DNA from: Notospermus geniculatus
Taxonomy: Eukaryota > Nemertea > Pilidiophora > Heteronemertea > Lineidae
Reading direction: 5' to 3'
Assembly (NCBI GenBank): GCA_002633025.1
Contig: NMRB01000043.1
Location: 407,326-471,325 of the forward strand
Length of the DNA: 64,000 bases
In this document: one piece after another, positions 10,948 through 22,238 of the stretch
Layout: every line of letters starts with the position of its first letter
How positions within the stretch are numbered: position 1 is the first letter of the stretch
Notes under the pieces: model-generated
The model's input: only the letters and a program-made list of their open reading frames with translations
What the model was told of the DNA's origin: nothing
Databases searched by the model: none
Translations under genes and position numbers: made by a program

Positions 10948-11095
10948 TTAGTGAGTTTAACGCTAACGCTAACGCTAATTACGTCAAAATGACGTCACTC
11001 CCCGAAGAAATACAACAGATTCATTCGATGTGACGTCATAATGATGTCAATAACGTTAGCGTTAGCGTTAACGTATGGTTTCTTAAACTCACTAA
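10948..11095. mobile_element. Foldback MITE in the unit 2 intron
   Basis: Unit 1 reads CATTTCAATATTGG at this place, while unit 2 has 148 extra bases with perfect 13-bp termini TTAGTGAGTTTAA and TTAAACTCACTAA. The interior continues the symmetry, with CGCTAACGCTAACGCTAA on the left, its complement near the right end, and TGACGTCA-type motifs. The flanks fit a TA target duplication, though short ends make this uncertain. It is non-coding, so it would need a transposase from elsewhere. The empty site in unit 1 confirms that it is an insertion. Confidence 0.85.
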
Positions 11096-11363
11096 TATTG
11101 GAATCGGTATTAACGCAAGTTAAACTTGCGCTCTGTGTCACCGAATGCATCTGTATGAATGGCTAAAAAAATAGTCTAATATGTTTATTTGGCAAATCAA
11201 TGGCCATTAGATCATGGGCTTGGATGCAGCTTTTATGCATCCAACTCGGTCCATTCGAATGGCGCTAATTCAATGGCAAAGTGTCTCCGTGGAACTGACC
11301 ACCGAATCTGATTGTATTGCGTGATTATTTTCAATCTGTGTAATCATCATGCTGAACCATTTG

Positions 11364-12029
11364 GACATTAGGATATGCACAAAATGTCCATTAAACCGTG
11401 GTATCGTTTGTAAGGTCATAAAATGGGTGATAGAAATAAAATACAACACTCGTGGGAATTATATTGTAAATCAGGGAATCACCCATTCTCCTCTAATGTG
11501 ATGGTTTGCGTGTTGAAAGGTGATCGATCATTAAACCAACAGTAGAATACCAGGATCTACAGGTCTGGTTGACCGTATTTCTGGTTTATCTTGTTTTCAA
11601 TATAGCGAATCTTCTTAACACGTAATTCCATTCCGATTCAAAGTACAGAAGTTCTTCACTGACGTCACAACGGTCACGTGACTGCAAAGACTCGGCCATG
11701 TTGACCGTCAAATGGCCGGCGACGACGTCAAAACTGTCACGTCATGACATTGTTGACATCACGATCTGTGTGTTGACGCTGTGTTCATGCCGTGACGTCG
11801 CTTGGCATTTTGACAGCCAGTATGGCGTGACGAACCTCTACAGTGTGGACCGCAAGTGACCTACGGTGCCTCGGCCGATGAATTACAACGCTTCTTTAAC
11901 CAGTCGAACCACTGAAGCAACGGATTTAGTGTTGTAGGCGGACGCCTTTCTCCCGTGATGCTTCTTTACCGTGGTTTGGTCAGACACCCCAATTCTATGA
12001 TCAATCTGTGTCAATCTGTATCTTTCCAG
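11364..12029. other. Unique intron sequence with CRE-like motifs
   Basis: This is the first sequence after the repeat units, within the intron before the penultimate exon. No coding similarity is seen. Between about 11655 and 11830 there are several GACGTC or ACGTCA motifs (CREB/ATF-type half sites), including TGACGTCAC and GTCACGTCATGAC. They may be chance or a decayed foldback element of the kind seen at 10948. Confidence 0.4.
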
Positions 12030-12153
12030 ATTCCCCCAGGAATGTTTTGGTAAACTGTTTGGACTATGCCATTTCGTCACCATGTTTTTCCAACTTGCCC
12101 AGTGTATATTTGCCATAATTATCAGAGACCATTTCTTTGGAGATGCATTTTAT
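12030..12153 (+). CDS. SLC43-family transporter, penultimate exon
   Basis: This single-copy exon has acceptor tctttccag and donor TAT|GTGAGT. It enters in phase 2 and ends in phase 0. It encodes FPQECFGKLFGLCHFVTMFF, then QLAQCIFAIIIRDHFFGDAF Y. The FGKLFGL motif and the helix followed by D-F-GDAFY match the helix 11-12 region of SLC43 proteins, where FGKLFGL and a DPFYVN-like end are usual. It is absent from repeat unit 1, so unit 1 alone cannot make a complete carrier. Confidence 0.88.
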
Positions 12154-12955
12154 GTGAGTACAAGGCTTCCTATAACATCGTATTTCCCGAAATAGCGAGC
12201 TGCTTACAGGAAGCCACTTACCAAGGCCTCTTTTTAAAGCCGCACTCTATTGAATTCAGAGAGTGCTTACATCCTCCGACGTTAGTGTAGTGTAAAATGT
12301 ACTATGGTCTATGTGGATACATTAGGGCTCTGCCTGCTGTTTTTTTCGATGCCGTGCTGAAACCTAAGCATTGATTTTTAAAGTACGTATCATGCAAGCA
12401 TTTTGGGGACCTTCACAAGGCTATGAGACCTCTACCTGCAGTCTCCTAACACCGTAAAATACCGGGTAAAATTCAATACTGTGAGGCTTTAAGTGCTGCA
12501 AGTAGCACTTCACATATCTGCATCATACGATTTATTATAAGACAATTAGTACCAATAACCTAATATATGTTGCTTATACCAAAAACGTCTATCAATATGC
12601 TACCATTGAACAAAGGGCAAAGTTGTGCCTCGGGTTTTCGATAATTTTCGTCTTTTCATGCTATTAGTTGAACGTTCGTTTGATCAACGCGATACCTTTG
12701 ACTTCGATTGTTAGAAATTGTCTCCCCGGAGCTAATGAAGATAAAATTGGAATCGTATGCGGAAAATACTCATCGGGATTAACTCATGCAAAGTCGGACT
12801 CGACTTTGATGAACGACGTCAGTGAGCTGGCATAAACGACATTATTTTGAAGTATGGAAAAGCCTACATACATGTATATGATCTATCCTGGCCTTTGTCT
12901 AGCCTGTATATACTTTTAATCCCGAACTAAATTCTCTTGATCTCTCCCCATTCAG
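12154..12955. other. Last intron of the SLC43 gene
   Basis: GT-AG intron of about 800 nt. I see no repeat or coding feature in it. Confidence 0.6.
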
Positions 12956-13174
12956 ATCCATGTCGTGTTGTTGACACTCACATGCCTCGTCTCCATTCAC
13001 CCTTATTTCGTCATCGGCTACAAGAAGGTCAAAGCGGCGGAAGCAGTCTCGGTCACATCGGCAGTATCGTTTGAAGGTGGAGACGAGCACCAGTTGTGCG
13101 AGACTACTTCTGACGATCCGCAAATGGAAGTGAGAGTCCGAATCATGGAGGACCCGATTGAAAGTAATAAATAA
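12956..13174 (+). CDS. SLC43-family transporter, terminal exon with stop
   Basis: The exon follows ccattcag in phase 0 and ends at TAA 13172-13174. It encodes the last helix (VVLLTLTCLVSIHPYFVIGY) and a polar, acidic C-terminal tail of about 50 residues ending DPIESNK. The IHP-F motif in the last helix fits the FHPFLVY-like end of SLC43 carriers. With one set of the upstream exons the visible protein is about 402 residues, consistent with a family length near 490-560 once the missing N-terminus is added. Confidence 0.87.
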   Translation: MHVVLLTLTCLVSIHPYFVIGYKKVKAAEAVSVTSAVSFEGGDEHQLCETTSDDPQMEVRVRIMEDPIESNK

Positions 13175-13312
13175 CTCTTATTATATACTTTTTTGATAAA
13201 TGAGCTCGATGGGATATCAATGTAATTGATTATTGATTACTTTCTTTTGAATCAGTCTTTTTTCACATCGCCGGTGACCCATTACAGCGACAAACGCAGG
13301 GTATGTGTGACA

Positions 13313-13318
13313 AATAAA
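13313..13318 (+). promoter_or_regulatory. Candidate polyadenylation signal of the SLC43 gene
   Basis: AATAAA lies about 140 nt after the stop codon. Another AATAAA overlaps the stop region (AGTAATAAATAA). Either could serve; no transcript evidence is available. Confidence 0.4.
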
Positions 13319-13763
13319 TGTGCATGTAGTTTTTTCTACTTTCTGCTGTTGAGGAGCAGGTTTTGCTAAGTTATCATAAATTGCACAGAGTAGCTGTAGT
13401 CAACCAATACAACTGTAACAAACAACATGTCTATTTGAACGTTCGTTGGACATCATCAGGGCAATGTGGTCATCGAAACCACACCAAGCAAGTGCGTAAG
13501 GTTATCATGTTTATTTATTTCTCGAAAAAAAACCCACAAACTTTCATCTTTCCTCACCTCCAGAACATTGTGGTCACACAAAGAAATCAAAGACAGACTA
13601 CATAGAGCAACTCGTACACATAAAAAAACTAGATAAGCATAGCTGATTGCCAGAAAAAAAGAACAGCACATTCCCTAGAATTACCGACTGATTTACCGAC
13701 TTAACTCATAGTCACAACTTCGAAACCAAGTGGCAATGAGGAACTGCAGAACTACCGCTATTA

Positions 13764-13898
13764 GGAGGCGCTGTGAGCGGTTGCGCCTGTTTTCGACGTT
13801 TCCTCCCTGTTGCACTGCGTCAAGGACGTCGTGACGCGACGTCATAACGTTGCTTTGCTCTGTTTTTGACGTCTTCGGTACGACCGCTCGCAGCGCCG
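13764..13898. mobile_element. Foldback MITE, GGAGGCGCTG family, copy 1
   Basis: Termini GGAGGCGCTGTGAGCGGTTG and its near complement CGACCGCTCGCAGCGCC. The interior (GTTGCACTGCGTCAAG, GACGTCGTGACGCGACGTC, TTTGCTCTGTTTTTGACGTC) is closely matched at 51523-51657. The similarity extends outwards to ACTGCAGAACTACCGC on the left and CTGTCGGG on the right. Confidence 0.85.
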
Positions 13899-14350
13899 AC
13901 CTGTCGGGAAAAAAGTTTTGCGGGTTTATAATGTTGAGCTTTGGGTATGAATGGTTACTTCTGTCAGATCATTCGTTGAGAATATGTCACAGTTGACCAG
14001 AGTGTTCGTCAGTTGTGTTTCGTCCAGTTTTTAGTACCTCTTTCCCTCTTTTGTTGTATTCACGCCAATCCTCGGGAAACAAAGCGCAAGACGAGGCGAG
14101 AAGGACGCGTAAATCAGTGTAAGCCCTCTACCATCATCCAGAATCCAGTTGATAAGGACACAGCAGCAGTACATCTTGATAAAGGGTATAACAATAAGTA
14201 CATATCCAACCCAATGAGTATAAAAACCAGGACGAACATCACAATCCATATAATGACATTCAACCACACCAAACATGACATCGGCTACCCACCTGAAAGC
14301 ACTGATCACAATCAAAGAAGTGTCATAACTCTACTAGCTGCCATCGAGAT

Positions 14351-14692
14351 ATGGCCTGTACACACGATCCAATTTTTCATCCAATTTTTTGGAAATTCAG
14401 ATTTTGGGCCTGTTGGGGCTTCAGTGTATAAACCAGAATGTAGGTCTTTATCAGGGGTTCTGCTGGAATAATTTATTTTGTAGCCAAATCTGTAATTTTT
14501 AAATTATTTTGAAGCTTTTTTCAACAATTCATTGTAATTCCTTTGGGAAATTTGTAGCCAATTAGTTATTTCCTTAGCCACTGAATAAAAATATTAGCAA
14601 ATGGCTAGAATGGCTACTGCCAGCAGAAACCCTGCTTTATTGAGCATATTCAGAAAATTGGATGAAAAATTTGACCGTGTGTATAGGCCATA
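14351..14692. mobile_element. Foldback MITE, about 340 bp
   Basis: Outer ends ATGGCCTGTACACACG and CGTGTGTATAGGCCAT, with arms continuing through AATTTTTCATCCAATTTT and its complement. The middle is AT-rich, with repeated TAGCCA/TGGCTA motifs. No transposase. Confidence 0.8.
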
Positions 14693-14790
14693 GGCAATCC
14701 AGTGAGCAACATAAACAGTTTCTTGATGCAGTGCTTTCACGTATTGCTAACCAAAGAGCCAGAAAAAAGGGTCATAAACTACATGCGTCA

Positions 14791-15291
14791 TGATGACTGA
14801 AGGTTGAATTGAAAGTGCATAATAGCGCCAAAACGACCATCAAAACTTTCAACCAAATCTGAAGTCAATACAGCCAACCTATCAGTAAATAAGTCAGTGT
14901 TCCCATGCCTGCCCTCTGTACGAAAGGAGGCCGAGGTTCGTTTACTTTTGACCAATTTGATCGAGGAAATGTAGAGTTTTGCGTTATGCAGTTATGCATG
15001 GTAGGTGGATGGAACCACCTGACTACATGTATAACAATAGGCCAACCTCTAACCAATGAAAAGTCTGAAATAGACTGAAATGTACTGTGCAAATGTTATA
15101 CATGTTAGCTCCAAAACAAGGCAGTGTGATGTGACAATGCTGATGCGCTCATGCACTGGGTGTAGCCTATGATTGTCACTCAGTTGGCTGCACACTGCGT
15201 TCAGAAATCTAGCTGTGCTGACGCCATTGGACGCACTTCACAACCATTCCCAATGATTTGGCCTGTGTGAACTCTTTGTTGGAGACTGTTG
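14791..15291. repeat. 501-bp duplicated segment, copy 1 (left of gap)
   Basis: This segment matches 15751-16251 with only about two base differences. The two copies lie either side of a 459-base N run, so the arrangement may be a scaffold join of overlapping or allelic contigs rather than a biological repeat. Confidence 0.9.
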
Positions 15292-15750
15292 NNNNNNNNN
15301 NNNNNNNNNNNNNNNNNNNNNNNNNNNNNNNNNNNNNNNNNNNNNNNNNNNNNNNNNNNNNNNNNNNNNNNNNNNNNNNNNNNNNNNNNNNNNNNNNNNN
15401 NNNNNNNNNNNNNNNNNNNNNNNNNNNNNNNNNNNNNNNNNNNNNNNNNNNNNNNNNNNNNNNNNNNNNNNNNNNNNNNNNNNNNNNNNNNNNNNNNNNN
15501 NNNNNNNNNNNNNNNNNNNNNNNNNNNNNNNNNNNNNNNNNNNNNNNNNNNNNNNNNNNNNNNNNNNNNNNNNNNNNNNNNNNNNNNNNNNNNNNNNNNN
15601 NNNNNNNNNNNNNNNNNNNNNNNNNNNNNNNNNNNNNNNNNNNNNNNNNNNNNNNNNNNNNNNNNNNNNNNNNNNNNNNNNNNNNNNNNNNNNNNNNNNN
15701 NNNNNNNNNNNNNNNNNNNNNNNNNNNNNNNNNNNNNNNNNNNNNNNNNN
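15292..15750. other. Assembly gap (459 N)
   Basis: Run of N bases. Any open frame read through it is meaningless. Confidence 0.99.
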
Positions 15751-16251
15751 TGATGACTGAAGGTTGAATTGAAAGTGCATAATAGCGCCAAAACGACCAT
15801 CAAAACTTTCAACCAAATCTGAAGTCAATACAGCCAACCTATCAGTAAATAAATCAGTGTTCCCATGCCTGCCCTCTGTACGAAAGGAGGCCGAGGTTCG
15901 TTTACTTTTGACCAATTTGATCGAGGAAATGTAGAGTTTTGCGTTATGCAGTTATGCATGGTAGGTGGATGGAACCACCTGACTACATGTATAACAATAG
16001 GCCAACCTCTAACCAATGAAAAGTCTGAAATAGACTGAAATGTACTGTGCAAATGTTATACATGTTAGCTCCAAAACAAGGCAGTGTGATGTGACAATGC
16101 TGATGCGCTCATGCACTGGGTGTAGCCTATGATTGTCACTCAGTTGGCTGCACACTGCGTTCAGAAATCTAGCTGTGCTGACGCCATTGGACGCACTTCA
16201 CAACCATTCCCCATGATTTGGCCTGTGTGAACTCTTTGTTGGAGACTGTTG
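15751..16251. repeat. 501-bp duplicated segment, copy 2 (right of gap)
   Basis: Same sequence as 14791-15291 at a shift of 960 bases; it continues into unique sequence on the right. No coding similarity recognised. Confidence 0.9.
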
Positions 16252-16313
16252 GTTGTGCTTGCAACTTGTGGGTAATGTGATGTTGAAAGTAAACCCTCCG
16301 TAGTCCAGTAAAG

Positions 16314-16450
16314 CCGGTGACAGACTAACGCGACGCGGCGCGGAGCTGCGCGTTTTCTTTTGTGTTTTCAGGGACCATGTGCAGTGGAGCGCAAAAACAC
16401 AAAAGAAAACGCGTCGCTCCGCGTCGCGTGCGCACAAGTCTGTCACCGCC
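16314..16450. mobile_element. Foldback MITE with GC-rich arms
   Basis: The left arm starts CCGGTGACAGACT and continues CGCGTTTTCTTTTGTGTTTT. The right arm carries the complement and ends AGTCTGTCACCGCC. The total is about 137 bp, nearly all in the hairpin. Confidence 0.85.
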
Positions 16451-17888
16451 TTTAGAGATGTAAGGCAGTCTGTAAGTATGTAAGTGTGTTCTAATAGATG
16501 TCGCCTCTGCTGTGCATGATCTATGCACAAGAGTTGTGTCATCATGTGTACATGGATTTCCCTTTTATCGCCTAGATTCGAAGAACATCAAAGACAGCAC
16601 TCTTTAGAACGGGGCCATCACGAGTAACGACTAACAGTGTCAGCAGTGGATGATGATTTCAAGATTCTAAGCAGAACCACAATAATGCAATCAAGCGTCA
16701 AGGGAGAATAAGAAATACATGTAGCGTCAAGGGAGAGTACGATTGAATCTTCAGACAGTGAGATCTCTATGGATAACTTTTTAATAGCCGAAGCTTCGCA
16801 TCTCTTCATACAAATGACTTGACCTCCTGCGCCAGCATATCCGAAATGCCAGTGGGATGTGATTTAAACTGTTGTCTAACATCAGCAAGATTGGATATCA
16901 AGAAATTCATGGCAATCTCGTCTTATGCTTTAATTGGAATGTATATCTAATAGGATGTTTCTCATGTACATTTCCAGACAATGCAGAAACCTGATTGGAC
17001 ATCTGACAACACGCGATAGTGTGACACAGTTTCTATGCACCATACAAGGTGGTGGTGGTGGAGGTGGTGGGGGGGGGGTCGATGTTTGATGTCTTTTGAT
17101 GTGCACATGGATATCTCTCAAAGGAAGCTGTACGCGTGTTCTGTCTCTTCTTTCTCTCAAATGAATGGAACGCATCATTCATCAGTCGAACAGCACGTCC
17201 GCGGAACAGAGATAAGCGATTGGTGAGCCACCTTCGGAGGAATCACGACACTAGATTGCTTTATTGCACACGCCATCGTTTTCTTTATACGTAGCAGTCT
17301 AAATGCCTGACATTCGTTGTTGAATTTTCCCATGCAATGTTGTAATTGTATTTGGACATTTGCAGCCTCTACTGAAACTGAAGGTGTAAAACAACATAAT
17401 GAATTGGTATAATGTTAAAGATGTACATATTGCGTCACTATTGCTGTATATAGCCTACATGACAGCCATATGGTAGTTATGTTATATAAAGGTTGCCTTC
17501 GTAATATCTACTGTATGTACGTATACCATTTGTATATTTTTGTATTGTAACGTTTTTAACTCGAACATATGTAATTGCTTTCTAAACAAGATATAGTAAA
17601 TGTCAATTTCAAGTCATTCTGTAGCGTCCATGTTGTTTCGTTTTATTGCAGTTTAGGGGGGATGAGAAGTCCAACAACAGCACGACTGAAATTTCTCCAG
17701 CGAGGACCTATCTCTATATTCCCCGCCACTCCAAAAAACGTTATGTGCAGATTGGCCTATTATGATTTGAACCCGTTCAAAAAGCGCTCTTTTCTCTTGT
17801 CTTTTTGAACTGATTCGAAAACACCTGCATGGTGTAACCCAATGGATTGCCTTCTTGTTCAAAATGGCAATAGTTCATTTGGTTTTGT
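16451..17888. other. Stretch with a GGTGG microsatellite, otherwise featureless
   Basis: A GGTGG/poly-G run lies near 17047-17080. Nothing else recognised; no convincing exon on either strand. Confidence 0.4.
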
Positions 17889-18040
17889 ACTCTTTAAGGG
17901 GAGCGCCACCTATCGAAGGTTACAAAGAGTAACTCAAAGATGGCGCCTTTTTGAACCGTGACCTTTCCCCCTTATTTCAGTAACGACCTCCCAAAAGCAG
18001 TAGAAGTGTGCTTCTCAAAATAAACTCCCCTTAAAGAGTT
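17889..18040. mobile_element. Short-TIR foldback element
   Basis: Ends ACTCTTTAAGGGGAG and CTCCCCTTAAAGAGTT, about 150 bp apart, with a non-coding interior. Consistent with a MITE. Confidence 0.7.
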
Positions 18041-20318
18041 TATAAAAGAAAAAAGGTTCACGACACATGCAGTTGAAATGTGCACCCTTCCCTTTCATCA
18101 CTTATGTATCTGCTTTACTGAATATATGCTACAAGACTTCTTCTTGTGAGCATATATGGTGTTCCTGAAATGAATTTGTGATTAGGTACGTAGAGAACAC
18201 CCCACACCCCTGTCCGCCCTCAGCTGCGTGCAGCATTTATACAGAGACTGCCGGAGCATGCTACGCGCCCATAACTTATAGGGCGCGTACCGACCAAAAT
18301 GTGCATCGTGTTAAAGGACAGCTAGACCCGCTGAAATGAGGGATGATTAGTTACATGGCTGAAAAGAAGAGATGATTAGACATTCATGTCCAGTATGTGT
18401 ATACATGAGAACCTAGAGACGAGCTGGTTGTTTAGGTTTCTTAAGACGTGAGTGGACATGTATACACCCGAGATCACCTTTGGCTGAACAGTGGGTGGAG
18501 CCCACTGACTTACTGGAAGCAGCTACGCGGTCCCGGTCGACCGCAGCTGCGCTGAAAATTGAAGACATTCATACGAAAACGTAGGCCTGTACAAGCCGAA
18601 CCTGCTTCTAAACGTGTCTAATTCAGATGTAGATTCAGCGTGCGATATGTAGGCCTAATTTCTAAGTGCCATCCGCTTGGCTCAAACTGCTTTTCATTTT
18701 ACGTGCCATCCGCTTGGCTCAGACCGCTACAACTGCGCACTGGGTCGAATTGTCACACCCACAAGGCCAACAAAACCTGAAATAAACGGCATATCCTGAA
18801 TGAAACAATGGCAGCAGATATGTGAAACTTTGGGGAGGTTTTCGATTCTTTTGTATTCTGGTTTTTCATTGGCTTTATCATGCTGCTATTGTGTTCCAAC
18901 GTTTTCATTGGCTGTTTCATGCTTTGTGTCCTAGATTTTCATTGATTGTTTCATTCAGTTCAGCAGAACGGGTGTTAAAATGATAAAAAAGGCGGGGGAT
19001 CGTGTAAAAATCTTAACCAACCTAAAAAATTACCCAGGAACACCACTGCTCACCCCATGTTAGACCAGTTCAAAAGTGGTGTTCCAACTCAGCTCTATTG
19101 TGCAATGGCCCACAATCAGTTGTCCTGTACCTTATTCCACGTCTTCGGCGAGGAATTTTCCGATGCCTAGATGATGATGACGTCATGTATTCCACATAAT
19201 CCAAAAAAAGAATTAATCCATTATTCTTCACCTCACCTCGCCTCGTCACCGTCCGATAGATGATTCCGACGACGAAAACGTTAATCGTACAATCGAATAG
19301 AATGATATATCCTACGTAACATGTATGTTATGTCATCGACGTGTTCGCCTCGTAACAGTCATATTGATTCCTATGGCATGTGCAATCCACGTCCTCGCAT
19401 CGCAGACGGCATTCTGCATTCGCAAACGACTCCGAATGCAGTCAGACGTTTCGCCCGGACTTCACTCCCTTGAGTTTGAACTCAATGGCTGAAAAACACA
19501 AGACGTCATACCCTCTGTAGACTGTCAATATTACTTGAGAAATGGGCCCTAAATGTATGAAATGCAGAATGAAGCCGAAGGACGACTCCAGCTTTGGATT
19601 TAGACAAGTGTACACAGGCACTTCGTCATGGGAAAGTTTGCGCTCAGTGGGTTTCCTTCAAAACGGCTTCCCCCTTGCGCAGTGACAGAGACCATATTTT
19701 TTTATACTTTTTGCGCGAGAAAACTCTCATATCTCGAACACCATCACTCACATTAAAGTGACCCTATAGGCAGCCAGCTTTTAGGCTCATATCAGTGCGG
19801 TCACTTCATCACAGGTGGCGCTACCAACTGACATCCAACGGATTTGTTGGGTAATGTCCGACGTTTCTTCTCGTCTTCATCTTGCTCTGACAAGTGTTCC
19901 TATCGTATGGAGTGTAAGTTCGAACGGCGAAGTAGCTAGGCCTTGATATGTCAAGATGCCACAGAGTCAGACAAATAAATCGTATGGCATATTTTGAAAA
20001 ACATGCGTTTCGAAGTTCCGACTGTTATAGCTAGGTGGCGTAGCGTCCTCATCTTGCCGCGCTGACCGGCCCGTAGCACCGCAAATCGCTGAAATGGAAA
20101 AACAGAAAACTCAGTCGCATTCATTCTGAAAATGCTCGAGAAATTCAGTTTTTGTTTAAATAGAAGGGGGCGTCGGGGTGCATCCATTGGTCGAGGTGGA
20201 CCTGTCCCCCCCCCCCCCAAAGATCCTCATGAAACCAAACCAAGCGTCCGAACTCATTCGATTCCCATATTTATTAGACCTACTGCATGGTAAGCCACTC
20301 CGCTAGTAGGACAGGCAT
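18041..20318. other. Non-coding stretch with short direct repeats
   Basis: GTGCCATCCGCTTGGCTCA occurs twice near 18668-18722. A loose roughly 45-bp repeat built on TTTTCATTGGCTGTTTCATG occurs three times in 18860-18957. A poly-C run lies near 20207-20217. No gene recognised. Confidence 0.45.
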
Positions 20319-20446
20319 TGGCTGGTATTCATAAAAGTTAGCAAATGCTTTTACTTAAGATTTGCACAGCGAGGTCCAATGTAAATGCACTACAAAGCCT
20401 GAAGTAAAAGCATTTGCTAGCTTTTATGAATACACTGTATTAGCCA
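20319..20446. mobile_element. Foldback MITE, TGGCTGGTATTCAT family, copy 1
   Basis: The left arm begins TGGCTGGTATTCATAAAAG and includes AGCAAATGCTTTTACTT. The right arm has its complement, ending TTAGCCA. The same termini and the internal AAGATTTGCACAGC-type segment occur at 49237-49363, there with the interior in the opposite orientation. Confidence 0.85.
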
Positions 20447-20966
20447 TGCCTGTGCGACTTCTCGACCCGATTGGTCCATCCCGCGGCAACTGATCTAATC
20501 TATTTTTAGAACGCCGGCACGCCCATCAGTGGAGCGTGGATAAAACGCCCTACCCCCTAGATAGCAAAAAGTGCAGTTTTGCCCCTCCAGAGAGACCAAA
20601 TGCCCTCCTCCCATCAAAAAAGGCTAGCGACGGCCCTGTCACCAGGCCTACCTGCGGCACTCGCACTTTTCTCCGCACACGCACGCTACTTGTGCTCGTT
20701 TGTCCCGAGCTTCACCCTTCACAACGTTCATCTACCGTACCCAAAAGTTCTCATCCTGTAGAGAAAAATTCGGTATGTCGGAATACACACGCACACACAC
20801 ACTGTGCTTTTTTGTTGAAATACTCAGAGTCCATTATCTCGGAACGAGCAAAATAGCACCGTCCCTCACGACTCGGCGACTGAATATGACCAGCGACACG
20901 TCCGCCAGACGGGAGTTACGTAATACCAACTACATGTACGGTCACTAAAGCGATTCTTCCACGTCA

Positions 20967-21032
20967 CAATATTATTGCACAATATGGGACCCAAAATGCC
21001 CATGTTGATTCCCATATTGTGCAATAATATTG
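20967..21032. repeat. Perfect 23-bp inverted repeat
   Basis: The arms 20967-20989 and 21010-21032 are exact reverse complements (left arm CAATATTATTGCACAATATG plus GGA), with a 20-base loop. This may be a tiny MITE or a cruciform-forming site. Confidence 0.9.
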
Positions 21033-21082
21033 CATGTCGGTAGGCCGCTTTATTCATGCGATAGGCATGATTGGGGCCCACC

Positions 21083-21266
21083 AGGCCCGTTTCCACTATT
21101 GCGGATTCCGCGGCGGTTTCCGGGAGCGGTGCGGTTTTCACAGGACTTTGGATAATCCTTCGATTGTTTAACAATACAATGGTCTATTGATTATCCCAAT
21201 GCCTGTGAAAACCGCTCCGCTCGCCGCAAGACGCGGCAGAATCCGCTATAGTGGAAACCGGCCTTA
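21083..21266. mobile_element. Foldback MITE, GGCCCGTTTCCACTAT type
   Basis: The left end is AGGCCCGTTTCCACTATTGC and the right end is near-complementary (CTATAGTGGAAACCGGCCTT). Secondary inner symmetry involves GGTTTTCACAGG/CCTGTGAAAACC. Confidence 0.85.
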
Positions 21267-21309
21267 ATCCGTGTCCGCCCATAATTGGAGCTTAGCGCAT
21301 TGGTCATCT

Positions 21310-21430
21310 GGGGTGGCCCCATAGAAAGTCCGCTAGTGCTTCGACAGCCTATCGGTGTGGAAAAATGTACAGCACTATATCGGCAGATGGGCTCCGCTAG
21401 CGCTAGCGGAGTTCCTATGCGGCCACCCCT
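21310..21430. mobile_element. Foldback MITE, GGGGTGGCC type
   Basis: Termini GGGGTGGCCCCATAGAAAGT and the imperfect complement ending GAGTTCCTATGCGGCCACCC C. About 120 bp and non-coding; it overlaps a spurious open frame. Confidence 0.7.
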
Positions 21431-22238
21431 GGTGTTCCAGTGCTGGGGCCGTATGCATAAAACATCAAGAGCCCGTATGCACCAACCTCAGATAAGTAAT
21501 AGATATAAACCCCAAGCGGCAGAGGTAGAAATTACGAACAGCCACAAGGCACTTCCAAACTACCTCTGAAAACGATACACCCTCTCGGACGGTCACAGTT
21601 GGTTTCACTTGCCACCATTGCAAATGTTAACGATCTATGATGAAAAACAAAAAATAACAGCGGGAGTCAGTCCACAAACAGGAACAAGCTCATCACAGCG
21701 AAGTTTGTCAAGGGTTTGTGTGAGCGTAGTCGGAGGGCGGAGCGATGTCACAACCCTTAGCAGTCAAGATGCATGATCCTGTAACCAATATCAAAACTGA
21801 AATCAAATTTTTTAATTGATTAAAAGAGGGTGGAGGGGACGTTTTAAGCATGAACCCTAAACATGCAACCCGTTCTCTTATGAGGGGCGAACCACTCATG
21901 GAACGGGCATTAACCTTCCACGTTGTATTAGATTTCAATCCCACTCTTATGTCCACTGTAAGACATAACGTTCTTGGTTTGTATTGTGACAAATGAACAA
22001 TTACTTTTGCATCTTCATCTTCAACGACAGAGCATGAATCCACATTTTTCTTCCCAAATTGATGTCTTCTGACGTTGGGCAGAATTACAAGCTAAGGTTA
22101 CACGTGCTGAACATACCCGTGTTTTTTCAGACCCGTGTCAAACCCGTGTGTACGAAAATCCCGGCGAGAGGTCATCACACTACTACATTGTAGTTAAGTA
22201 GCCCGACGACAGTTGCGCTGCATGCATTGACTCTTCGG
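21431..22238. other. Stretch without recognised features
   Basis: No exon, repeat family or RNA gene recognised; short open frames only. Confidence 0.35.

Larger units (their letters stand above)
6952..11363 (+). repeat. Direct repeat unit 2 carrying six SLC43 exons
   Basis: This is the second copy of the 2253-6950 block, with all six exons and their splice sites intact. It continues without a break into unique sequence leading to the last two exons at 12030 and 12956, so this unit is the one that can certainly connect to the 3' end of the gene. It lacks the 430-bp insert of unit 1 and carries the foldback element at 10948-11095. Confidence 0.93.

Noticed and set aside
11883-12290. Frames around the penultimate SLC43 exon (11883-12116 minus, 12066-12290 plus)
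   Set aside because: They are in the wrong frame or strand; the supported exon is 12030-12153.
15201-15915. Long open frames across the 15.3-kb region on both strands
   Set aside because: They run through the 459-base N gap and are artefacts.
16930-17178. Poly-proline protein on the minus strand
   Set aside because: Produced by translating the GGTGG microsatellite and poly-G run.
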